A DNA stretch of 44,822 nucleotides from Clostridiales bacterium (lineage in GTDB: Bacteria > Bacillota > Clostridia > Lachnospirales > JAISER01), in the NCBI GenBank assembly GCA_031263985.1, contig JAISER010000114.1:1-44822 (forward strand), written 5' to 3'. This document shows positions 39,104 through 44,822 of the stretch, one piece after another (the first letter of the stretch is position 1; each line of letters starts with the position of its first letter). The notes beneath the pieces are model-generated. The model was not told where the DNA came from and searched no databases. It was given only the letters and a program-made list of their open reading frames with translations. Both the position numbers and the translations under genes were made by a program.

Positions 39104-39319
39104 TTAAATAGGTTTGCTGCCGCCGGCCATCTGGCGTTCCTGAGCTTCTATCATTTTCTTGACCATATAACCGCCAACATAGCCGTTTTGAGCCGACGTA
39201 AGGTCGCCGTTATAACCTTGCTTTAACGGTACGCCGATTTCATTGGCTACTTCATATTTAAACTGGTTTAACGCTTCACGCGCTTCCGGCACGCCTTTTT
39301 TTATAGCATCAGAGTTCAT
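39104..39319 (-). CDS. Alpha/beta-type small acid-soluble spore protein
   Basis: 71 residues with both family signatures: ALNQFKYEVANEIGVPLKQG, holding the germination protease cleavage site, and DLTSAQNGYVGGYMVKKMIE, the DNA-contact part. AGGAGGTAACGTAAG precedes the ATG. In the forespore it coats DNA and changes it to an A-like form, then is degraded on germination. The 3' side shares a terminator with the YtxC-like gene. No sigma-G promoter was confirmed in the 140 bases upstream. Confidence 0.95.
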   Translation of the reverse strand: MNSDAIKKGVPEAREALNQFKYEVANEIGVPLKQGYNGDLTSAQNGYVGGYMVKKMIEAQERQMAGGSKPI

Positions 39320-39638
39320 CTTACGTTACCTCCTGTTTACTTAATTGATTTACTAAAAAAATTCCATTGATATCGAATGTCGTAACAATCCATAATTGCG
39401 TATGTGTTACGCTACTTATTATGTCCTGTCCGCGTCTTTTTATTAACGGAAATTATTTGAACGATATCTTCATTTTTTAATGAAGAAATGAAAAACAACC
39501 GCGACTATTTTCATTTTCTCCGCGTTTTTTAATAATTTATAGTTGATTGCGGCGTTCGCATAATGTAGAATAAGCATTGCGGTTGGGCTAGAAGCGCTTT
39601 TTTTGAAAACGGGCGCGCCAGGCCGCTTTAAAACAGCG
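39320..39638. other. Intergenic region upstream of the SASP gene
   Basis: About 320 bases, AT-rich, without a credible ORF. It should contain the forespore promoter of the SASP gene. TTTTTTAATGAAGAAATGAAAAAC-like A/T runs near 39472 are unremarkable. Confidence 0.35.
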
Positions 39639-39803
39639 GACCTGTCCTGGAACCTCACTTCGACGGATTCACGAGCGGATTTTTCGCAAGGCTAAGGAAA
39701 CGAAAGCCACCGTGTACGCGGCGCGTACACAAGGATTTTGTTGACGCCGCATTGTGGAAAATGCGCCGCGCAGACGCCGGAGTGAGGTTTCAGGACAGGT
39801 CTA
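39639..39803. repeat. Dispersed repeat, family A (longest copy)
   Basis: Ends: GACCTGTCCTGGAACCTCAC and GTGAGGTTTCAGGACAGGTC, an inverted pair with one mismatch. Next inside is GACGGATTCACGAGCGG and GGATTTTTCGCAAGGC, which are inverted relative to the copy at 5182. The centre has CGTGTACGCGGCGCGTACACAAGG, itself a hairpin. It ends 12 bases before the GGAGGT of the gldA-like gene, so the operon leader is made of it. Confidence 0.85.
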
Positions 39804-39828
39804 ATGAATGATATGGAGGTAGCGGACG

Positions 39829-40929
39829 TTGATTGAAGTTAGCGACTTGAGAAAACGTTACGGACGCGGCGTGGCCGTTGACGGCGTAAGCTTTCACGCG
39901 AAGCCCGGTGAGATATTGGGCTTTCTGGGGCCTAACGGCGCGGGCAAAACGACGACGATGAACATGCTGACGGGATATATAGCGCCGACGGACGGCGAAA
40001 TAATAATAAACGGATTTAACATGCTTGAAAGTCCGTTGAAGGCTCGTTCGCAAATAGGCTATCTGCCGGACACGCCGCCGCTTTACGACGACATGAGCGT
40101 GGATGAATATCTGACATTCGCCGCCAGACTTAAGAAGGTTAGCGGAAAAGACGGAAGAGCGTCTGTGGAACTGGTGAAAAGAAAGACTTTTATAGAAGAT
40201 GTGTCTAAAAGAATTATTAAAAATTTATCTAAAGGCTATAGGCAGAGGGTAGGGGTGGCGCAGGCCATGCTGGGCGATCCGAAGGCGATCATTTTCGATG
40301 AGCCGACGGTCGGCCTTGATCCGCAGCAGATTATAGAGATGCGCTCGCTTATAAAAGAGCTTGGCAAAAAACGCGCCGTTATATTAAGTTCGCACATATT
40401 GTCCGAGGTAAGCGCGGTTTGCGACCGCGTGATTATTATGAATAAAGGGAAGATAGTGGCTTCAGGGACGACGAACGCGCTGACGCGCGCGTTTTCGGGC
40501 GGAGGCGGTATAGTCGCGCGGGTAAAAGGCGAGCGCAAGTCCATAGTTAACGCGTTTGAATCGGTTCCGGAGATAGCGGAGGCGAAAATAAAGCCGTGCC
40601 AGGAGGAAGGCGCGTGGGACGTCATTATTACCGGCAAAGAAAACGCGGATGTGAGAGAGACGGTTTTCAGACTGATGGCGGCGAAGGACATGCCGTTGCT
40701 TATGTTAAAGCCGGTTGATCTGACGTTAGAGGAAGTTTTCCTTAAAATTACAAACGCGGGAGAAGGGTTCGGCGAATACGGCGGCGACCGTTCCGACAAA
40801 ACTGGCGATGAAAGCGGGGATGAACCCGGCGGCGAACCGAGCGCTGAAAAGAGCGGCGCGTCCGACGCTGAGGCGAACGCGCGCGATGAAGGCGAAAAGG
40901 AGGAAAACGTAAGTGGCGGCGATAATTAG
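39829..40929 (+). CDS. ABC transporter ATP-binding protein, GldA type, with acidic tail
   Basis: 366 residues, TTG start 8 bases after GGAGGT. Walker A GPNGAGKTTTMN (about 38-49), signature LSKGYRQRVGVAQAM (about 133-147), Walker B AIIFDEPTVGLDP (about 152-164), His-loop ILSSHILSEV. The standard ATPase and accessory C-terminal domain end near residue 315. A further 45 residues are acidic, Gly/Ser/Glu-rich low complexity (DKTGDESGDEPGGEPSAEKS and more), absent in most GldA-like proteins. The permease start overlaps its end by 17 bases. Together with the next two genes it forms a Gld-type exporter; substrates of such clostridial systems are unknown. Confidence 0.92.
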   Translation: MIEVSDLRKRYGRGVAVDGVSFHAKPGEILGFLGPNGAGKTTTMNMLTGYIAPTDGEIIINGFNMLESPLKARSQIGYLPDTPPLYDDMSVDEYLTFAARLKKVSGKDGRASVELVKRKTFIEDVSKRIIKNLSKGYRQRVGVAQAMLGDPKAIIFDEPTVGLDPQQIIEMRSLIKELGKKRAVILSSHILSEVSAVCDRVIIMNKGKIVASGTTNALTRAFSGGGGIVARVKGERKSIVNAFESVPEIAEAKIKPCQEEGAWDVIITGKENADVRETVFRLMAAKDMPLLMLKPVDLTLEEVFLKITNAGEGFGEYGGDRSDKTGDESGDEPGGEPSAEKSGASDAEANARDEGEKEENVSGGDN

Positions 40930-41776
40930 AAAAGAGCTTCACGAATATTTTACGTCTATGACCGGCTATGCCAGCATATCGTTTTTTCTTCTTGTAATCG
41001 GTTTTTTCTTCACTTATTTCAACCTTATGTACGCTGATCCGGATTACGCGGCGACTATAGCCTCGTCGATCTTCGCTTTGATATTTATGGCCCCGTTTAT
41101 GACTATGCGGCTTTTCGCGGCTGAAAAACGCCAAAAAACGGATATCCTGATATTTACAAGCCCGGTTTCCATAGCGTCCATAGTCGTGGCGAAGGTTATA
41201 TCCGCCATAACCGTTTATTTAATCGGCATGGCCATAACCATCATTTTACCGCTTACGCTCGCGCCGTTAGGCAAGCTGCCGGTTCCTCTCATAATATCGG
41301 CGTACGTAGGATTCGCGCTTTTGGGGGCCTGCTTTATGAGCCTGGGCGCGTTCGTGTCGTCGCTTACGAGTAATCAGATTGTGGCGACGATAAGTTCATG
41401 CGTTTTGTTCGTAGCTCTGTTTGCGATAGACGCTTTTTTGCCGCTGATTCCGTCAAACGGCGCGTGGTCGTTCGCCTTTATAATGGCGTTGATAGCTATA
41501 ATCGCCGCGCTGACGGGCTATACGACTAAAAATTACATTTCGCCGGTCATTGTTATACTGGTCGCGGGAGGAGCGAACGCGGCGCTGTTTTTTATAAAAA
41601 GGGATATCTTTACCGGACTTATTTTTAAAATTTTAGACGCTTGTTCAATTACGGGCAGATTCTCAAACTTCAGCGCGGGGGTTTTGAGCATAGCGGATAT
41701 TATATTTTATATTTCGTTCTCCGTCGCCATGATAGTTATTACCATAGCGGCGATTGAAAAAAGAAGATGGCGTTAA
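40913..41776 (+). CDS. ABC-2 type permease, GldF-like
   Basis: 287 residues from a GTG at 40913 inside the end of the ATPase gene, 9 bases after AAGGAGG. Six membrane helices: about 20-40 (ISFFLLVIGFFFTYF), 55-75, 95-125 (IVVAKVISAITVYLIGMAIT), 130-160, 165-185 and 205-230, with a last one near the C-terminus. The start AAIIRKELHEYFTSMTGYAS is like GldF. It builds the membrane channel for the ATPase. The tight overlap implies coupled translation. Confidence 0.9.
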   Translation: MAAIIRKELHEYFTSMTGYASISFFLLVIGFFFTYFNLMYADPDYAATIASSIFALIFMAPFMTMRLFAAEKRQKTDILIFTSPVSIASIVVAKVISAITVYLIGMAITIILPLTLAPLGKLPVPLIISAYVGFALLGACFMSLGAFVSSLTSNQIVATISSCVLFVALFAIDAFLPLIPSNGAWSFAFIMALIAIIAALTGYTTKNYISPVIVILVAGGANAALFFIKRDIFTGLIFKILDACSITGRFSNFSAGVLSIADIIFYISFSVAMIVITIAAIEKRRWR

Positions 41777-41794
41777 CGAAGGAGGAAGAGCGGC

Positions 41795-43279
41795 GTGGAG
41801 GAAGAGAACAAAAACGGCGATTTGAGCGACTCTGGAAATGAGCCTGAGGCGGCGAGCGGGACGGGCCGCGTTAAATCCATAGCGTTAAGGAAAGGGGCGT
41901 TTTCCATTACGAGAACGCTGGCGATATTGGCCGCTATAGTCGCTGTGAATATAGTCGCGTATAAATACGACGTTAAAAAAGATATGACGGAGAAAAAGCT
42001 CTATTCCATAACGGATGAGACGCGGCGAGTCCTAAGCGATCTTACGGAAGACGTGGATGTATACCCGGTTTATTCCACGGGAAGCGACGACCATTATATA
42101 ATGATGTTTAAAAGGATTATAGACGAATATGACAAAGCGTCGAACCGTTTGAACGTCCATTACACGGACCCGGCGACGAACCCGAGGTTTTTGAACGAAT
42201 ACGCCGAGGATGGCGCGGCGCCTGGCGAGGGCAGCGTAATCGTAGTAAGCGGAAAACGGCGGCGCGTTATAAAAGTATCGGAAATATTGAACACGCAAAT
42301 CAACATGCAGACGTTTCAAAATGAAATTTCAAGCGTATCGCTGGAGCCGCAGCTTACGAACGCCGTTCTGTACGTAACGCGCGAATATACGCCAAAGATA
42401 TACGCGGTTACTGGACACTTGGAACCGTCTTTGCCTGACGCGCTGGTAAATGAGCTTACAATGGCGGGATATGAGACAAGCGAGTTCGATACGCTTGTGG
42501 GTGGAGACATACCGTCCGATTGCGACGCGCTTATAGTCATTACGCCGTCAAACGACTGGACGGCGGAAGAAGCCGATAAAGTTTCAAGGTATTTGGAATC
42601 CGGAGGCAAGGCGGCGTTTTTTCTGGACATAAGGGAGGAAAGGCCGGAGAATCTGTATGGGGTTCTGGAGAAAATCGGTATAACGCCTGATTTCTCGTAT
42701 GTCTTCGAGTCTGACATGAACGGCGTTTTCCAAAATAACCCCTTGCAAATAATACCGCTTTTCGCGGAAAACGCGACGGCGGCCGCGGTAGCTACAGGGG
42801 TAAGCCACGTTATAATGCCGTTTACTCAAGCTTTCTCCAGTCAGGATATTGAGAACGAAAAGTTTATTTACGAGCCTTTGCTGATGTCCAGCCAAGTTTC
42901 TTACGCCAAAACGACGGAGACTCTAAGCTTACCGGAAAAACAAGAGGGCGATGCGGAAGGACCGTTCAATCTCGCTATAACGGCGGCCGCCGAAGAGAGC
43001 GGCGCGCGCGTTGTGGCGTTTGGCAATTCGTTCATTTTAGATGAGTCGGCCAACGAAGTTATGGGGGGTAATGATTATAAGTTTATAGTAAAGGCGATAA
43101 ACTGGGCGCAAGAAAGGAAAGACGAAGTATATATCGGGCCTAAAGAGTTGGCGACGACGCCGCTGAGACTGACGCAGGCGGGGTTTTTGATAAGAGCGGC
43201 GCTGGCCATAGCCGTTTTGCCGTTGGGCGCGCTTTTGTTCGGCGTAGTCATATGGCTGAGAAGGAAGAGCGTGGGGTAG
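41795..43279 (+). CDS. GldG-like ABC system auxiliary protein
   Basis: 494 residues from a GTG at 41795, preceded by AAGGAGGAAGAG. N-terminal cytosolic part (acidic, about 1-45), a membrane helix (about 46-65: ILAAIVAVNIVAYKYDVKK), a large extracytoplasmic domain (about 66-460) and a C-terminal helix (FLIRAALAIAVLPLGALLFG). The ectodomain shows the GldG pattern: KKLYSITDETRRVLSDL, IIDEYDKASNRLNVHYTDP, PKIYAVTGHLEPSLPDALVN, DALIVITPSNDWTAEEADKV, YLESGGKAAFFLDI. Its role in clostridial systems is not known. In gliding bacteria GldAFG supports motility; here, with no gliding genes, export or wall work is more likely. Confidence 0.88.
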   Translation: MEEENKNGDLSDSGNEPEAASGTGRVKSIALRKGAFSITRTLAILAAIVAVNIVAYKYDVKKDMTEKKLYSITDETRRVLSDLTEDVDVYPVYSTGSDDHYIMMFKRIIDEYDKASNRLNVHYTDPATNPRFLNEYAEDGAAPGEGSVIVVSGKRRRVIKVSEILNTQINMQTFQNEISSVSLEPQLTNAVLYVTREYTPKIYAVTGHLEPSLPDALVNELTMAGYETSEFDTLVGGDIPSDCDALIVITPSNDWTAEEADKVSRYLESGGKAAFFLDIREERPENLYGVLEKIGITPDFSYVFESDMNGVFQNNPLQIIPLFAENATAAAVATGVSHVIMPFTQAFSSQDIENEKFIYEPLLMSSQVSYAKTTETLSLPEKQEGDAEGPFNLAITAAAEESGARVVAFGNSFILDESANEVMGGNDYKFIVKAINWAQERKDEVYIGPKELATTPLRLTQAGFLIRAALAIAVLPLGALLFGVVIWLRRKSVG

Positions 43280-43674
43280 GGTTGCGGTATAAGACCGTGA
43301 GTTCCGCTTACGCCTATTTCTTTATTATTAAGATAAAGAAACGAAGAGTTTTTTGGGGAAACTCCGTTTTCGAAGAGTTGCGAAGGCTTCTCTTTAAGGC
43401 TCAATATGCCGCGCCCGCGCTTCGCGCGACGCGAGGGGGGGGCGGTCTCGCTTCGGAACTGCGCTTCGCTCAAATCCTCCCTGCGGTCGGACTTTCGTTT
43501 CGCTTCGTTCCTCGCTAAGCCCGCCTTTTAGGACGCGTGGAGCGTAGCTTATGTCCGCCAATTAAAAAAAGCTGAACAAAGATTTTCATCGGAAACCTTG
43601 TTTTTGGAAAGGCCGCGAGGTTTCGCCAATGGCCAAACGTTAATGCAAGTTCTGATTATACCGATGGCTGAAAC
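43280..43674. other. Region after gldG-like gene, no gene seen
   Basis: No credible ORF. GC-rich stretch with a GCGACGCGAGGGGGGGGC run at about 43427-43443 and repeats of TTCGTTTCGCTTCG type near 43493-43513. No obvious terminator for the gld operon was found within 200 bases. Confidence 0.35.
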
Positions 43675-43733
43675 TAAAAGCCTGTTCAAGATCTCGCTTT
43701 TAGTGGATTTTTATAATGATTTTTCGCCAACCG
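43675..43733. repeat. Family B end, partial copy
   Basis: AAAGCCTGTTCAAGATCTCG, CTTTTAGTGGATTTTTA and ATGATTTTTCGCCAA are the reverse complement of the right half of the full copies. The rest of the element is missing, and an IS5-like remnant follows directly. Confidence 0.7.
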
Positions 43734-43740
43734 CGAAATG

Positions 43741-43839
43741 GAAGACTGTCCGTGGTCTAATTTAACCGCTTTGATCAAACCGTCATATCCCGAAGCTGGA
43801 CCAAAGGCGGAGGATTGGCCTGTCGCGGGTGAAGAGAGG
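43741..43839 (+). pseudogene. IS5-family transposase remnant (N-terminal piece)
   Basis: One frame reads CPWSNLTALIKPSYPEAGPK, similar to the N-terminus of IS5-group transposases (consensus-like VPW..L..LI.P.YPK.G). After about 25 codons the resemblance ends and no complete domain is left. No start codon. It is a fossil. Confidence 0.5.
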
Positions 43840-44035
43840 TCAAGCGCGTCATTGATCGCAAGCGAGCTTTCGGATAGGTAAAGCGGCGCAGGGCGCAGTC
43901 ATGGAAAAAATCCATACGGCTCTTGTCGGAGCGGACATCTCTTGCGATAATGAAATTATCGAAGCGATATTCTAAAGAGATCGATGAATAATTTTTTTGT
44001 AGAGAATCCCTTCATGAGTGAACAAAAAACATGGA

Positions 44036-44519
44036 GGGATTTTTAATGACAGCGAAGATCAACGCCTGAGAAAAAATGTCATAGCAAGTCCTCTTGAAGC
44101 CTGCGATGTCAATACGACCACGGATTTGTAAAACGCGCCGAAAGACCTTTCTGGCGGTATAATTAAGAAAATGTTGGAAAGGGAACTTGACGAGGAACTC
44201 GGTTACGAAAGACATGATAAAACGGGGGTTGCCAAGCATCAGCGATCTGATTTGAGGATATTTGCGGCTTCGGAGCTTCGGCGGAGTTTGTAAGCCGATT
44301 ATCCTACGGATAGCGGAATGGCGGACCCGGAGGTTGCCGGATGTTTATCCTAGCGTTCATTGACGCAATCGTCTTCAGCGTCAGGAAAGACAAAATTGTT
44401 TAGAAATGGGCGATTTCCGTAATTTTTGGCATAGCTTTGGGTGGAATGAAGAATGCGACGTCAATTGAAAGTCGGCGGAAACGAAAGCGCGAAGTTTTGG
44501 CTTTCCGCGCTTAACAATC
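44036..44519 (+). pseudogene. Decayed IS256-family (mutator) transposase
   Basis: Pieces in different frames, in the correct order: GGIIKKMLERELDEELGYER then HDKT (about 44150-44225), EWRTRRLPDVYP (about 44318-44353), FIDAIVFSVRKDKIV (about 44358-44402), and GNESAKFWLSALNNLRA near 44475-44525. In intact enzymes these are the N-terminal ELDEHLGYEKH block, the WQNRPLxxVYPIVFxDAI box with a catalytic Asp, and the GENExAKFWLSVLNELKNRG box. Stops and frame shifts separate them. A family B repeat has inserted at about 44520, right after the last piece. Confidence 0.75.
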
Positions 44520-44686
44520 TTAGAGCCTGTTCGAGATCTGTATTTTGCGTCTTTTCGGTTCATTTTCCTCCATATGTTGTCAGCGCTCTTTGCGTATATT
44601 CTTTGAATGCGCGGCTTCGCGCTTTCACGTTTGGCGAAAAACGAGCGCAAAAATTCGCCAAAAACGAGATCTTTAATAGGCTCTAA
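44520..44686. repeat. Dispersed repeat, family B (copy 3)
   Basis: Ends: TTAGAGCCTGTTCGAGATCT and GAGATCTTTAATAGGCTCTA. Internal GCGTCTTTTCGGTTCATT and TTTGGCGAAAAACGAGCGC match copy 1; the middle differs (CATATGTTGTCAGCGCTCTT). About 167 bases. It interrupts the IS256 remnant, so it moved after that element decayed or at least after it arrived. Confidence 0.8.
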
Positions 44687-44704
44687 AAAAACGCGGCGTC
44701 AATG

Positions 44705-44822
44705 ATATAGTAAAATGTTCTTGAGAACGTAACGAATTGTGGTAAAATAATCCTATGAGCTATGATAAAAAATATCGGAAAAGAACAATAGAATATCATG
44801 AAGAAGGACACAGTATCAGGGA
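44705..44822 (+). mobile_element. IS630-type insertion sequence, 5' end (right contig edge)
   Basis: Exact inverted copy of 1-118. The ATG at 44755 opens a frame MSYDKKYRKRTIEYHEEGHS that leaves the contig after 22 codons and reads as an IS630-family transposase N-terminus. About 50 bases of terminal sequence (ATATAGTAAAATGTTCTTGA and on) lie before the start codon. Confidence 0.75.

Noticed and set aside
43741-43980. Possible continuation of the IS5 remnant, MEKIHTALVGADISCDNE
   Set aside because: The frame reads well but does not match the expected next part of an IS5 transposase.

Overview
The window looks like one contig from an endospore-forming clostridial bacterium (Firmicutes). The evidence is two alpha/beta-type small acid-soluble spore protein genes, the metG-tatD-yabE order known from Bacillus and Clostridia, rpsU-yqeY, YhaM, RbgA, a CarD-family regulator, a VanW-domain lipoprotein and a GldA-like ABC operon. 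Both ends of the window are the same 118 bases in opposite orientation (1-118 and 44705-44822). They are the outward-facing 5' ends of two copies of an IS630-type insertion sequence, so the contig probably stops where an assembler met a repeat.

Layout. 0.1-2.4 kb: secreted stalk-domain protein, mgtE. 2.6-5.0 kb: metE (minus). 5.3-6.6 kb: three tandem small lipoprotein paralogues, the first broken. 6.6-8.9 kb (minus): RNase P RNA, ddl, trmB. 9.2-10.0 kb: cysteine-rich protein, probably of the spore envelope. 10.1-14.7 kb (minus): YihY membrane protein and the metG-tatD-yabE group. 15.0-18.7 kb: CDF cation transporter, M24 aminopeptidase P, lipoprotein. 18.7-20.8 kb: a region with no long ORF that holds four paralogous 30-35 residue hydrophobic peptides, each with its own strong ribosome binding site, followed by a hairpin-rich stretch and two terminators. 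20.8-29.0 kb: EamA transporter, carD-like (minus), cardiolipin synthase, tyrS, a GalM-like protein without its catalytic residues, and a pseudo-receiver/HD-GYP protein. 29.0-37.0 kb (minus): rlmCD-type methylase, yhaM, yqeY, rpsU, an ECF sigma/anti-sigma/bactofilin-like operon, rnz-rbgA, lepB. 37.1-39.3 kb: pspC, VanW lipoprotein, two SASP genes, a YtxC-like protein. 39.8-43.3 kb: a GldA/F/G-type ABC exporter operon. 43.3-44.8 kb: decayed IS5 and IS256 remnants, a MITE-like repeat and the IS630 end.

The DNA is crowded with short dispersed inverted repeats. Family B (terminal motif AGAGCCTGTTCAAGATCTC) and family A (GACCTGTCCTG...CAGGACAGGTC) nest inside each other. Family C has TACTGAATTCAGTTTAAAC-like ends. 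There is also a long-armed hairpin (D), a GC-hairpin cluster (E) and a further palindrome (F). Several touch genes: one supplies the metE stop codon, one lies in the predicted cls leader and one abuts the sspF-like ribosome binding site.

The best candidate for an undescribed system is the 19.2-20.6 kb peptide array. The four peptides share polar residues spaced 4-3-4(-3) on an otherwise hydrophobic helix, followed by an FG/LG motif. Runs of synonymous codon differences between paralogues indicate that the protein sequence is what selection keeps.
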